64,000 bases of DNA from Nitrobacter hamburgensis X14 (GCF_000013885.1 NC_007964.1:730001-794000); one strand, 5' to 3'. Counted from the first letter of the stretch, positions 9,006 to 17,539 are shown. Translations and numbers: made by a program. The notes: generated by a model not told the origin, from the letters alone.

Positions 9006-9773
9006 ATGACGTCGATCTTTCTGCGCTCGCTGGTCTTCAACGTCCTGTTCTATCTGACGATGGCGATCTGGATCGTCGCCGCGCTGCCGACGTTTGTGAT
9101 GCCGCGTGCGGCCCTTGTCGGCGTGGTGAAGGCCTGGGGACGCTGGAACATCTGGCTGATGCGCGTCATCTGCGGCACGCGCGTGACAATTCTCGGCACC
9201 GGGAGGATTCCGAAAGGGCCGGTGATCATCGCCTCGAAGCATCAGTCGATGTGGGAGACCTTCGCGCTGTTCAGCCTCATCGATCAGCCGATCTTCATTC
9301 TCAAGCGCGAACTGACATGGCTTCCGTTCTTCGGCTGGTACCTGATGAAGGCCGGCATGATCGGCATCGACCGCAAGGCCGGCATGCGCTCGCTCAAGAT
9401 GCTGGCCAGGATGGCGCAGGAGCAGATGCATCGCGGGCGTCAGCTCGTCATTTTCCCGGAAGGGACGCGGCGTCCGGTCGGGGCGCCGCCGGCGTACAAA
9501 AGCGGTGTTGCCTTGGTCTATGCCGAGTGCGAGGTGCCGTGCGTGCCGGTGGCGCTCAATTCCGGTCTGTGCTGGCCGCGCCGGACATTCCTGCGCTATC
9601 CGGGAACGATTACGGTCGAGTTCCTCGATCCGCTGCCGCCGGGATTGCGGCGCGCCGAATTCATGTCGCGGCTGACGGCGTCGATCGAGGGGGCGACCGG
9701 CAGCCTGGTCGAGGCGGGGCGTCGCGAGCAGGCGCGGTTGTTCGGGCGGGTGCCGAACGCGCCGGCGGATTAG
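9006..9773 (+). CDS. 1-acyl-sn-glycerol-3-phosphate acyltransferase (PlsC family)
   Basis: A 255-aa lysophosphatidate acyltransferase-type enzyme that would add the second acyl chain during phosphatidic acid synthesis. An N-terminal membrane helix is followed by the HX4D-like motif (SKHQSMWETF, with Glu replacing Asp, common in this subfamily), then FPEGTRRP as the glycerol-phosphate-binding block. The TAG stop codon at 9771-9773 is part of the terminal TAGAGC of repeat copy 2. A second PlsC-type gene lies at 42.1 kb. Confidence 0.87.
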   Translation: MTSIFLRSLVFNVLFYLTMAIWIVAALPTFVMPRAALVGVVKAWGRWNIWLMRVICGTRVTILGTGRIPKGPVIIASKHQSMWETFALFSLIDQPIFILKRELTWLPFFGWYLMKAGMIGIDRKAGMRSLKMLARMAQEQMHRGRQLVIFPEGTRRPVGAPPAYKSGVALVYAECEVPCVPVALNSGLCWPRRTFLRYPGTITVEFLDPLPPGLRRAEFMSRLTASIEGATGSLVEAGRREQARLFGRVPNAPAD

Positions 9774-9899
9774 AGCGTTTTCGAGCGAAGCATGTCCGCG
9801 GGCTTGACCCGAGGATGGATACCGGTTCGCGGGAAGAAAACGCGTCAAATCAAAATCATAGAGCCCGATTCTGATTCCATCAGAAGCGAAAAGGCTCTA
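9771..9899 (+). repeat. family A repeat, copy 2, between two convergent genes
   Basis: Starts TAGAGCG and ends GGCTCTA. It carries an extra internal segment (about 9793-9818, GCGGGCTTGACCCG) that resembles the repeat at 11897. The outer TAG on each strand is the stop codon of the flanking gene: plsC on plus at 9771-9773, chaC on minus at 9899-9897. The second-half hairpin could terminate transcription from either side. Confidence 0.88.
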
Positions 9900-10481
9900 G
9901 TCGCGCATCGGCGTATCGTCGCGCAGCAATTCGGCCAACTGGTGAAGTTTCGCGTCGCGAAAGCCCTGTGCCTCGATCGACTTCACGGTGGACTGCACGT
10001 AGTCGCGATTATTCCCGGAGCGGCCGTGGCCCTGCCTGACGTAACGGACCTGTTCCGCCGGCGTCAGCCGTCCGGCATACTGGACATGACCGCGATCGAC
10101 GACGTAGGCCAAAGCGCTGACCCGCCGGCGGGCGTCGTCCGCGAGCCAGACGGAGCGCATCACCTCGCGGTAGACGTGGGTGGTCTGCTCGCGCCCGCGC
10201 AAGTAAGCGATCGTTGCCTCGCGCCGGCTGGCCGCAACCCGGAACGCGATGCCCCGGCAGGCGCCTCCGCGGTCGAGCCCGAGAACCAGCCCCGGCTTTT
10301 CCGGCGTTCCGCGATGGTCGAACGAATAGACGCAGAGCGCCCTGTGCTCGCCGATCAATCGCGCGGGGACCTGCTCGGCAAAATCGAACCCCGGCCGCCA
10401 CATCAGCGAACCGTAAGCGAACACCCAGAGGTCGTCGTCGGAAGGGCCGGAAGGCGGCTCGAATTGTCGTTGCGCATTCAT
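9897..10481 (-). CDS. gamma-glutamylcyclotransferase, ChaC type
   Basis: A 194-aa cytosolic enzyme of the ChaC family, which cleaves glutathione to 5-oxoproline and Cys-Gly. The substrate-binding motif VFAYGSLMWRPGF is near residue 22, and GLVLGLDRGGACRG and AYLRGRE follow in family order. The ATG at 10481 is preferred; a GTG three codons upstream at 10490 is also open. The TAG stop is supplied by the edge of repeat copy 2. Confidence 0.88.
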   Translation of the reverse strand: MNAQRQFEPPSGPSDDDLWVFAYGSLMWRPGFDFAEQVPARLIGEHRALCVYSFDHRGTPEKPGLVLGLDRGGACRGIAFRVAASRREATIAYLRGREQTTHVYREVMRSVWLADDARRRVSALAYVVDRGHVQYAGRLTPAEQVRYVRQGHGRSGNNRDYVQSTVKSIEAQGFRDAKLHQLAELLRDDTPMRD

Positions 10482-10495
10482 CTCGCGCACGCCTA

Positions 10496-10543
10496 GCGCG
10501 TATTCCGCAAAAAGTGGATACCGGTTTTGCGATCAGAATACGT
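10496..10543 (+). repeat. family B palindromic repeat, copy 1
   Basis: An imperfect inverted repeat with outer arms GCGTATTC / GAATACG around GCAAAAAGTGGATACCGGTTTTGCG. It lies just upstream of chaC and the DUF2125 gene. A second copy lies inverted at 14155-14206. Confidence 0.75.
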
Positions 10544-10643
10544 GCAAGTTATTAATTGGGAGCATTGTCTCGCGGCTGAAGGGGCTGGTTTTACCGGAAC
10601 GGCGCGACTATTGTCCGAGCCGACCGCCGATTTGACAAAATTC

Positions 10644-11852
10644 ATGGGTCTACCTCCGCGCATGACCGCCACCACCGTCGCCCCTTCCAAGTACCGTCGT
10701 TGGCCCATTTTCGTCATGCCCGTTCTGGTGGTCATCGCCGCCGCGGCGTGGAGCGCGTTCTGGTTCTATGCGGCCTCGCAGGTCGATCAGACCGTCGATG
10801 CCTGGCGCGCGCGCGAAGCCGCGTCCGGGCGCATCTATGATTGTGCCAAACGGACCCTCGGGGGATTCCCGTTCCGGCTGGAGGTTCATTGCGAGGATGC
10901 GACCGTCGAGCTGAAGTCCCAGACCGCCGATCAGGCGGCGATAGCGCCCCTGACCGCGCGGCTCGGGGACATTCTGGTGATCGCGCAGATCTACACTCCG
11001 AAACTGCTGATCGCGGAGTTCAAGGCTCCGGCGACCCTGTCGCAGAACGGGCAGCCGGTGATGGTCGTCAACTGGAAGACTGCACGCAGCAGCATCGTCG
11101 GGTTGCCCGGCACTCCGCAGAGTGCGGATATCGTATTCGACGATCTGGCGATCGACCGCATCGCGGCCCCGGCGCAGACCCCTGTTGCGCGCGCCAGCCA
11201 TGTGGAGCTTCACGGCCGCATCGCGGAGAACTCCAAACCGGATTACCCGACGATCGAGACCGTCCTCGAATTGACCGGGGCAAGCCTTCGGGACGTTCAT
11301 CCGGTGCTGACCAAGCCGTTCGATGCCGTTGTCCGCGCGATGGTGCACGGGCTGAAGGATTTCACGCCAAAGCCTTGGCCGGAGCGGTTCCGCGAAATGC
11401 AGGCGGCGGGCGGCCGCGTCGAGATCATGCAGTCGCGGATCCAGCAGGGCGATCTGATTGCGATCGCCGCCGGCTCGCTTGGCCTCACCGCTAATGGACG
11501 CCTGGACGGTGAGTTGCATATGACCGCGACCGGTTTCGAGAAGGTGATTCCGGCACTCGGAATCGAGAAAATGCTCGAGCAGGGCGTGCCGCAGGACACT
11601 CTCGACAAGGTCGCGCCGGGTGTGAAGACACAGGATATCGACAATCTGTTCGGTGCGCTGGATCGGGCGATTCCGGGGTTGGGCAAGGCGGTGCGTGAGA
11701 ACGCCAACGTCGGCGTCGCTGCGGGCCTCGCCGCGATTGGTCAGGAGGCAACGCTGGAAGGCAAGAAAGCGCGCTCCTTCCCGTTGCGGTTCGTCGACGG
11801 CGCGGTCTTCGTCGGGTCACTGAAAGTCGCCCAGACGCCGCCGCTGTTCTGA
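10644..11852 (+). CDS. DUF2125 family membrane-anchored protein
   Basis: A protein of about 402 aa (397 if started at 10662) with one N-terminal transmembrane helix (FVMPVLVVIAAAAWSAFWFY) and a long soluble periplasmic region typical of DUF2125. The CAKRTLGGFPFRLEVHCED segment is a strongly conserved family block. Function is unknown. The open frame runs back to 10527, but that section translates the edge of a family B repeat. Neither 10644 nor 10662 has a strong ribosome-binding site, so the start is uncertain. Confidence 0.8.
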   Translation: MGLPPRMTATTVAPSKYRRWPIFVMPVLVVIAAAAWSAFWFYAASQVDQTVDAWRAREAASGRIYDCAKRTLGGFPFRLEVHCEDATVELKSQTADQAAIAPLTARLGDILVIAQIYTPKLLIAEFKAPATLSQNGQPVMVVNWKTARSSIVGLPGTPQSADIVFDDLAIDRIAAPAQTPVARASHVELHGRIAENSKPDYPTIETVLELTGASLRDVHPVLTKPFDAVVRAMVHGLKDFTPKPWPERFREMQAAGGRVEIMQSRIQQGDLIAIAAGSLGLTANGRLDGELHMTATGFEKVIPALGIEKMLEQGVPQDTLDKVAPGVKTQDIDNLFGALDRAIPGLGKAVRENANVGVAAGLAAIGQEATLEGKKARSFPLRFVDGAVFVGSLKVAQTPPLF

Positions 11853-11896
11853 ACGCGCTTAAGGGGTTTCACACTTGGACGGAAACGTCTCGATTT

Positions 11897-12001
11897 GCCG
11901 GGCTTGACCCGGCAATCCATCATCTCAGAAGAAGATGGATGCGTGGGTCATAGGCGAGCGGAAGCGACGCCGTTCTTCGAACGGCTATGCCCGCGCATGA
12001 C
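11897..12001 (+). repeat. dispersed repeat with GCCGGGCTTGACCCGGC core
   Basis: Contains a near-palindromic GCCGGGCTTGACCCGGC at 11897 and ends CCCGCGCATGAC. Inner ATCCATCATC / GAAGATGGAT arms form a hairpin. It lies between the convergent DUF2125 and tyrC genes. The same core motif is embedded in repeat copy 2 at 9.8 kb. Confidence 0.6.
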
Positions 12002-12040
12002 GCAGGAGCACGGATTGAATTCGTATAGTCGGGAACCGCT

Positions 12041-12982
12041 TCAGGAATTCTTCTTCGTCGCGCTCGTTTGCAGCCGCCCGAAGTCGGGGGCAGCAGAGTT
12101 CTGACCGATCTCGACGATGCCGCGCCGGATCGCGCGGGTTCGGGTAAAATGCTCGAACAGCGCTTCGCCATCGCCGCGGCGCATGGCGCGCGTCAGCTTG
12201 GAGAGGTCCTCGTTGAAGGTGCCGAGCATCTCCAGCACCGCGTCCTTGTTGGTCAAGAATACGTCGCGCCACATGGTGGGATCGGACGCCGCGATCCGGG
12301 TGAAGTCGCGGAAGCCGCCGGCGGAGAATTTCATCACTTCGGAGGATGTGACGTCTCCGAGTTCTTCCGCGGTGCCGACGATGGTATAGGCGATCAGGTG
12401 CGGCAGATGGCTGGTGATCGCCAGCACCAGATCGTGATGCTCCGGCGTCATGGTCTCGACCCTGGCGCCGATCGCTGTCCAGAACGCGCGCAATCTGTCC
12501 ACCGCGGCGGGATCCGTCCCCTCAGGCGGCGTCAGGATGCACCAGCGGTTGATGAACAGCTCGGCAAAGCCGGAATCCGGACCCGAGTGCTCGGTCCCGG
12601 CCACCGGATGCGCGGGCACGAAATGCACCCCGGCGGGCAGGTGCGGAGCCATGTCGCGGACGACGGCGCCTTTCACCGATCCGACGTCGGAGATGATGGC
12701 GCCCGGCTTGAGGTGAGATGCGATCTCCTGCGCCACTGCTCCGCACACCCCGACCGGAATGGAGAGGATCACGAGGTCGGCGCCATCAGCGGCTTCGGCG
12801 TTGGTTTCCACCACGCGATCGGCGATGCCGAGCTCCGCCACCCGCGCACGCGTCTTCGCGGAGTGTGCGGTGGCGACGATTTCGCCGGCGAGGCCTTGCG
12901 CGCGCGCCGCGCGCGCGATCGAACCGCCGATGAGGCCGAAGCCGATCAGCGCGACCCGCTGGAATAAGGGCGCTGCGGTCAT
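12041..12982 (-). CDS. tyrC: prephenate/arogenate dehydrogenase family protein
   Basis: A 313-aa NAD(P)-dependent dehydrogenase of tyrosine synthesis, converting prephenate or arogenate with loss of CO2. The N-terminal Rossmann motif is GFGLIGGSIARA; DVGSVKG and HFVPAHPVAGTEHSG are catalytic-site signatures, the last carrying the family histidine. Whether prephenate or arogenate is preferred cannot be read from sequence; the symbol follows the cyclohexadienyl dehydrogenase TyrC usage. Its ATG overlaps the hisC stop (ATGA), so it is the last gene of a chorismate mutase-hisC-tyrC operon. Confidence 0.9.
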   Translation of the reverse strand: MTAAPLFQRVALIGFGLIGGSIARAARAQGLAGEIVATAHSAKTRARVAELGIADRVVETNAEAADGADLVILSIPVGVCGAVAQEIASHLKPGAIISDVGSVKGAVVRDMAPHLPAGVHFVPAHPVAGTEHSGPDSGFAELFINRWCILTPPEGTDPAAVDRLRAFWTAIGARVETMTPEHHDLVLAITSHLPHLIAYTIVGTAEELGDVTSSEVMKFSAGGFRDFTRIAASDPTMWRDVFLTNKDAVLEMLGTFNEDLSKLTRAMRRGDGEALFEHFTRTRAIRRGIVEIGQNSAAPDFGRLQTSATKKNS

Positions 12983-14076
12983 TTCTGCGCCATGAAGTCG
13001 CGCAAGCCGTCCGCCACCAGGCGGTTGGCTTCCTCGGTGCCGATGGTCATGCGCAGGGCATTCGGCAGACCGTAATTGTCGAGCGCGCGCAGCACGAGGC
13101 CGCGTTTGGTCAGGAACGCGTCGGCCTCAGACGCGGTCTTGCCCTTCGTCGTCGGGAAGTGGATCAGGATGAAGTTGGTCACGCTCGGCGTCACCTTGAG
13201 GCCGAGCTTTGTCACTTCGTCCGTCAGCCAGTTGCGCCACTTTTCCGTGTGAACCTTCGACATCTGGACGTGTGCGGTGTCTCCGATCGCGGCCGCGGCC
13301 GCAAGCATCGCCGGCGTCGAGACGTTGAACGGTCCGCGAATCCGGTTCACCGCATCGACGACGTGCGCCGGGCCGAACATCCAGCCGATCCGTAGCGCGG
13401 CAAGGCCGTGGATCTTGGAGAATGTGTGCGTCAGCACCGTGTTGCCGGTGGTCGCCGCCAGTTCGATGCCGAGCTCGTAGTCGTTGCGCGACACATAATC
13501 CGAATAGGCGGCGTCGAGCACCAGCAGCACATGCGGCGGCAACCCGCCGTGCAACCGCTTGATCTCGTCGAACGGCAGATAGGTGCCGGTCGGGTTGTTC
13601 GGATTCGCGAGCCAGACCATTTTCGTCTTCGGCGTCACCCGCTGAAGGATCGCGTCGACGTCGGCGGTGTAGTCGACCTCCGGCGCGACGACGTTTTCCG
13701 CGCCGTTTGCGGTGGTTGCGATCGGATACACCAGAAAACTGTGCGTGGTCGAAACCGCTTCGTCGCCGTGGCTGAGATAGACGTGCGCCAGCAGATTGAG
13801 GATTTCGTCTGATCCCGCGCCGCAGATGATGCGGTCGGGGTCGAGGCCGTAGGCGCGCCCGATGGCTTCACGCAGCACGCGCGAGGTGCCTTCCGGATAG
13901 TCCTGAAGATGCGCCACGGCATTGCGATAAGCGTCCATCGCTTTCGGCGAGGGGCCGAACGGCGTTTCGTTGGCTGACAGCTTGAACACCTTGCGGCCCG
14001 CTTCCGGCACCGGGCTCTTGCCGGGCGTATAGGGCGCAATATCGAGAATGCCGGGATTCGGCACCGGTCGGGACAT
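12979..14076 (-). CDS. hisC: histidinol-phosphate / aromatic aminotransferase
   Basis: A 365-aa PLP-dependent fold-type I aminotransferase. THTFSKIHGLAALRIGW contains the PLP lysine, NPNNPTGTYL and LDAAYSDYV are cofactor-binding blocks, and ANETPFGPSP is the family N-terminal signature. It makes L-histidinol phosphate in histidine synthesis. Placement between chorismate mutase and tyrC suggests it also transaminates prephenate or aromatic keto acids, as described for hisC-tyrC pairs. The ATG at 14076 has GGAG six bases upstream; an adjacent ATG at 14079 is too close to it. The open frame beyond covers repeat sequence. Confidence 0.9.
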   Translation of the reverse strand: MSRPVPNPGILDIAPYTPGKSPVPEAGRKVFKLSANETPFGPSPKAMDAYRNAVAHLQDYPEGTSRVLREAIGRAYGLDPDRIICGAGSDEILNLLAHVYLSHGDEAVSTTHSFLVYPIATTANGAENVVAPEVDYTADVDAILQRVTPKTKMVWLANPNNPTGTYLPFDEIKRLHGGLPPHVLLVLDAAYSDYVSRNDYELGIELAATTGNTVLTHTFSKIHGLAALRIGWMFGPAHVVDAVNRIRGPFNVSTPAMLAAAAAIGDTAHVQMSKVHTEKWRNWLTDEVTKLGLKVTPSVTNFILIHFPTTKGKTASEADAFLTKRGLVLRALDNYGLPNALRMTIGTEEANRLVADGLRDFMAQK

Positions 14077-14089
14077 CATGGACTCCGGA

Positions 14090-14152
14090 CTAGAGCATTT
14101 TCCGGCTAAGTGGAATCCGGTTAGCCGTAAGAAAATCCTCTTGATCAATAGC
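14090..14152 (+). repeat. degenerate family A repeat (partial)
   Basis: TAGAGCATTTTCCGGCTAAGTGGAATCCGG and GTAAGAAAATCCTCTTGATCAATAG match the first half of the family A element with many substitutions, and the second hairpin is missing. It lies in the hisC upstream region next to a family B copy. Confidence 0.6.
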
Positions 14153-14154
14153 TC

Positions 14155-14206
14155 GCGCGTATTCGATCGCAAAACCGGTATCCCGCTTTTGCGGAATACG
14201 CGCTAG
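14155..14206 (-). repeat. family B palindromic repeat, copy 2
   Basis: Inverted relative to the copy at 10496. Outer arms are GCGTATTC / GGAATACGC around AAAACCGGTATCCCGCTTTTGCGG. It separates chorismate mutase from hisC. Confidence 0.75.
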
Positions 14207-14212
14207 CGGGAC

Positions 14213-15064
14213 TTAACTTTTGGACGCCCCGCTGGAAGGCATCGTATAGCGTGTTGCGTGGCTGCCGACGAGGGCCGTCGAACGGACCGATGCGCCCGCC
14301 TCAAACAGCGCCGATTTTATCGTGTCGAGGCTGGTGCCTCCAGTGACGGACACCAGCAGCGCAGCGCCGTCGAAGGCGGTATCGGGCACGGCAACGATCT
14401 CGGCGAGCGGCGACAGCGCACGGGCGGTATCGGCATTCCAGCCGGACACGCGCACGCTCCAGGTCTCCACTTCAGTGACCCGTGCATTGTCGGCGACGCG
14501 CGAGACCACGAACACCGGCAGCGTAGCCGGATGGTCGGCGCGCTCGATGAAGGGCAGGCGGGCGATGATTTTCGGCGCGCCCTCGGTCTCAAGCGCGAGC
14601 CACCATGGCGCACGGCTCGAGGTCGCCGAGACCAGGGCAAGGTCGCCTTTCGAATTCGCCACGGCCTCCACGGCCGCCTGCGCATTGAAATGCGGCACAA
14701 AGGGCACCGTGAAGCCGAAGTGGAAGCGTGCGGAATCCCGCATCGCGGATTCGCCGAGCGATAGATCGGCATGCAGCGAAAACGGCGCCTGCACGTAGGT
14801 GAAGGTCGAGATGATGACGCGCCAGATGCTCTCGACGGTGTCGAGCGGCAGGATGCCGCGATGACGCTGCGCCAGACGGCGCATCATGTCGGCTTCGCGC
14901 GCCGGGCGGAACGCGGAGCCGATTTCCTGGGTCTGCTTCACCGAGATCAGGCGGTCGATGATGTCGCCGCGTCGCATCAGCAGGCTGTGAACCTGCTCGT
15001 CGATGGCGTCGATCTCTTTGCGCAGCTCGTCGAGCGAGGGCGGCGCCGGGGGTGCCTTGGTCAT
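14213..15064 (-). CDS. chorismate mutase (AroQ-type) with C-terminal extension
   Basis: A protein of about 283 aa. Residues 12-95 form an AroQ helical chorismate mutase (SLDELRKEIDAIDEQVHSLL, RRGDIIDRL, RPAREADMMRRL), which converts chorismate to prephenate. Residues 100-280 are a ligand-binding-like region resembling a diverged prephenate-dehydratase/ACT module, with no obvious catalytic TRF motif. It is the first gene of the operon with hisC and tyrC. The ATG at 15064 gives the expected N-terminus; an alternative upstream start at 15106 is open. It is divergent from metX. Confidence 0.85.
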   Translation of the reverse strand: MTKAPPAPPSLDELRKEIDAIDEQVHSLLMRRGDIIDRLISVKQTQEIGSAFRPAREADMMRRLAQRHRGILPLDTVESIWRVIISTFTYVQAPFSLHADLSLGESAMRDSARFHFGFTVPFVPHFNAQAAVEAVANSKGDLALVSATSSRAPWWLALETEGAPKIIARLPFIERADHPATLPVFVVSRVADNARVTEVETWSVRVSGWNADTARALSPLAEIVAVPDTAFDGAALLVSVTGGTSLDTIKSALFEAGASVRSTALVGSHATRYTMPSSGASKS

Positions 15065-15230
15065 GGGTAATTCGTCGGCCGCGCTTAGTTCCACCACGGG
15101 CCGCATTGATAGGAAAGAAGGCGTACGAAAGCAAAGAAAACATGGCCCGCCTGGGTCTGCGATCGTCAGAGTCGCGGCTGCATGGGCCTTATCTTGACGA
15201 AAAAGGCATCTAGGATTAGGTTCCGATCAT

Positions 15231-15285
15231 TCCGTGGTCATTTGAGCCGGCCGGCTTGCAGCCACGTTAAACAACTCGCTAAACA
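15231..15285 (+). ncRNA. SAM-II riboswitch aptamer
   Basis: The conserved SAM-II (metA element) features appear in order. CGTGGT at 15233-15238 pairs with GCCACG at 15261-15266. CATTTG follows the 5' arm, a GC-rich loop (AGCCGGCCGGCT) is capped by TTGCA, and the 3' part has GTTAAA and the terminal GCTAAA pseudoknot strand at 15278-15283. In alphaproteobacteria this aptamer binds S-adenosylmethionine and lowers expression of methionine-synthesis genes. It sits about 110 bp ahead of metX in the sense orientation. Confidence 0.88.
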
Positions 15286-15341
15286 GGCCGGGGACAGCAA
15301 AATCCTGATCCCGGCCGAACCCATGTTCAGGCCGGTTTTTT
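15286..15341 (+). terminator. intrinsic terminator and competing antiterminator downstream of the SAM-II aptamer
   Basis: The terminator stem is CCGGCCGAAC (15311-15320) with GTTCAGGCCGG (15325-15335), one bulged A, loop CCAT, followed by six T at 15336-15341. GGCCGGG at 15286-15292 can instead pair with CCCGGCC at 15310-15316, taking the terminator's 5' arm. The two folds are mutually exclusive, which fits transcriptional control of metX. Confidence 0.8.
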
Positions 15342-15393
15342 ATGGCCTGTAATCCGCGGTTTCTTCGAAGCCTCGGAGGAGGTCAGTGTCAGG

Positions 15394-16593
15394 ATGGTAA
15401 ACGCGCAATCGGTACCGACCCCGGCTCACGCCGAGTATCGAGCCCAGGAAGCAGACCATCCCACCTCGCAGGTCGCGATGTTCGCCGGCGATCAACCGCT
15501 GCCGCTCGATTGCGGCATCGATCTCGCGCCTTTCCAGATCGCCTATCAGACCTACGGCGAACTCAACGCCGGAAAGTCCAACGCCATCCTGGTCTGCCAT
15601 GCGCTGACCGGGGATCAGCATGTCGCCAACGTTCATCCGGTCACCGGCAAGCCCGGCTGGTGGGTGACCCTGGTGGGGCCCGGCAAACCGCTCGACACCG
15701 ACAAGTATTTTGTAATCTGCTCGAACGTGATCGGCGGCTGCATGGGTTCGACCGGTCCCGCCTCGACCAATCCTGCAACCGGCACGGTATGGGGGCTGGA
15801 TTTTCCGGTCATCACCATCCCCGACATGGTGCGCGCGCAGGCCATGCTGATCGATCGCCTCGGCATTGACACGCTGTTTTCCGTGGTCGGCGGTTCCATG
15901 GGCGGCATGCAGGTGCTGCAGTGGTGCGTCGCCTATCCGCAGCGCGTGTTTTCGGCGCTGCCGATCGCATGCAGCACGCGCCACTCCGCGCAGAACATCG
16001 CGTTTCACGAGTTGGGACGGCAGGCGGTGATGGCCGACCCCGACTGGCGCGACGGCCGCTATGTCGAGCAGGGCACCTATCCGCACCGGGGTCTCGGCGT
16101 GGCGCGGATGGCCGCGCACATTACCTACCTGTCGGACGCGGCGCTGCATCGCAAGTTCGGACGGCGGATGCAGGATCGCGATCTGCCGACGTTTTCGTTC
16201 GACGCGGATTTTCAGGTGGAGAGCTATTTGCGCCACCAGGGGTCGTCGTTCGTCGAGCGCTTCGACGCCAACAGCTATCTCTATCTGACGCGGGCGATGG
16301 ATTATTTCGACATCGCGGCCGATCATAACGGCGTGCTGGCCGCCGCGTTTCGCGATACGCGGACACGGTTCTGCGTGGTGTCGTTCACGAGCGACTGGTT
16401 GTTCCCGACCTCCGAATCGCGCGCAACCGTACATGCGCTCAATGCCGGCGGCGCGCGGGTCTCGTTCGCGGAGATCGAGACCGATCGCGGCCACGACGCC
16501 TTCCTGCTCGACCTTCCCGAATTTTTCGACATCGCGCATGCGTTCCTGGTATCGGCGGGAAAGACCCGCGGTCTGGCGGCCGCAGGTGAGTGA
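15394..16593 (+). CDS. metX: homoserine O-acetyltransferase
   Basis: A 399-aa alpha/beta-hydrolase acyltransferase that activates homoserine for methionine synthesis. The nucleophile elbow is GGSMGGMQVLQW (serine near residue 168), and the catalytic histidine is in ETDRGHDAFLLD near the C-terminus. CHALTGDQH and NVIGGCMGSTGP are MetX signatures. GGAGGAGG lies at 15375-15382, 11 bases before the ATG. Whether it uses acetyl- or succinyl-CoA cannot be settled from sequence alone. It is controlled by the SAM-II riboswitch upstream and followed directly by metW. Confidence 0.93.
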   Translation: MVNAQSVPTPAHAEYRAQEADHPTSQVAMFAGDQPLPLDCGIDLAPFQIAYQTYGELNAGKSNAILVCHALTGDQHVANVHPVTGKPGWWVTLVGPGKPLDTDKYFVICSNVIGGCMGSTGPASTNPATGTVWGLDFPVITIPDMVRAQAMLIDRLGIDTLFSVVGGSMGGMQVLQWCVAYPQRVFSALPIACSTRHSAQNIAFHELGRQAVMADPDWRDGRYVEQGTYPHRGLGVARMAAHITYLSDAALHRKFGRRMQDRDLPTFSFDADFQVESYLRHQGSSFVERFDANSYLYLTRAMDYFDIAADHNGVLAAAFRDTRTRFCVVSFTSDWLFPTSESRATVHALNAGGARVSFAEIETDRGHDAFLLDLPEFFDIAHAFLVSAGKTRGLAAAGE

Positions 16594-16594
16594 C

Positions 16595-17263
16595 ATGAGC
16601 GTCGAGCAACCGACCCTGCCGCTGAATGACGTCGCGCCGCTGACGGGCGGCTGCTATCGCGGCGATCATCTCCTGCTGGCCGAGATGATCGCGCCCAATT
16701 CGAAGGTCCTGGACGTTGGCTGCGGCGACGGTGACCTTTTGCAGTTGCTCGAGACACGCGGCATCGACGGCCGCGGCATCGAACTGTCGCGCGAGGGCGT
16801 CAATCACTGCGTCGCCAAGGGGCTCGCGGTGGTGCAGGGCGACGCCGACACCGACCTCGTCAACTATCCCGACGACGCCTTCGACTATGTGATCCTGTCG
16901 CAGACCCTGCAGGCGACGCGGCAGCCCAAGGCGGTGCTGGAAAATCTGTTGCGGATCGGCCGCCGCGCCATCGTATCGTTCCCGAATTTCGGCTACTGGA
17001 AGATGCGTGTTCAGCTTCTGGTCGGCGGCCACATGCCGCGCACGGACAACCTGCCGGCGACGTGGTACGATACGCCGAACATCCATTTCTGCACCATCAA
17101 GGATTTCGTCCAGCTCTGCGGCGAGATCAACGTCAAGATGGAGCGTGCGGTCGCGCTCGATCTTTACGGCCGGCCGCTGCGGTTCAACGCGCCGTGGTGG
17201 TTCTGGAACATGTTCGGGGAGCAGGGCGTGTTTCTGCTCAGCCGAGGAGAGAAGAACGAGTAG
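16595..17263 (+). CDS. metW: methionine biosynthesis protein MetW
   Basis: A 222-aa SAM-methyltransferase-fold protein paired with MetX in proteobacteria and needed for full homoserine acyltransferase activity. Motif I is VLDVGCGDGDLLQLL (about residue 33); SFPNFGYWKMR and LPATWYDTPNIHFC are MetW-specific. The ATG at 16595 lies 1 bp after the metX stop, so the two are translationally coupled and share the riboswitch. Confidence 0.92.
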   Translation: MSVEQPTLPLNDVAPLTGGCYRGDHLLLAEMIAPNSKVLDVGCGDGDLLQLLETRGIDGRGIELSREGVNHCVAKGLAVVQGDADTDLVNYPDDAFDYVILSQTLQATRQPKAVLENLLRIGRRAIVSFPNFGYWKMRVQLLVGGHMPRTDNLPATWYDTPNIHFCTIKDFVQLCGEINVKMERAVALDLYGRPLRFNAPWWFWNMFGEQGVFLLSRGEKNE

Positions 17264-17298
17264 CAAACATCGACCGGTCCCTGATCCCGAACGCCACC

Positions 17299-17400
17299 TG
17301 GAGCGTTTTCGCTTCTGATGGAATCAGAAGCGGTCTCTATTATTTTGATTTGACGCGCTTTCTTCCCGCGAACGGCACCCACTTCGCTCGAAAACGCTCT
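17299..17400 (-). repeat. family A repeat, copy 3 (inverted)
   Basis: An inverted copy: the long hairpin (CGCTTCTGAT / ATCAGAAGCG) comes first and the GCGTTTTC end last at 17390-17400. It lies just after metW and may act as its transcription end. Confidence 0.85.
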
Positions 17401-17539
17401 GGCCCGGCCGGTGGCCATAGTCGTTCGCGAAGCCGGCAGCGCCTGCTGTTTCAAGTTGCTTGGTGCTTCGGCGGCACTCGGCGCGGACCTTGGTCGGGCT
17501 TCGCCGCCTCATATCCCGAGCCGGCGCCGGTGCGTGTCA

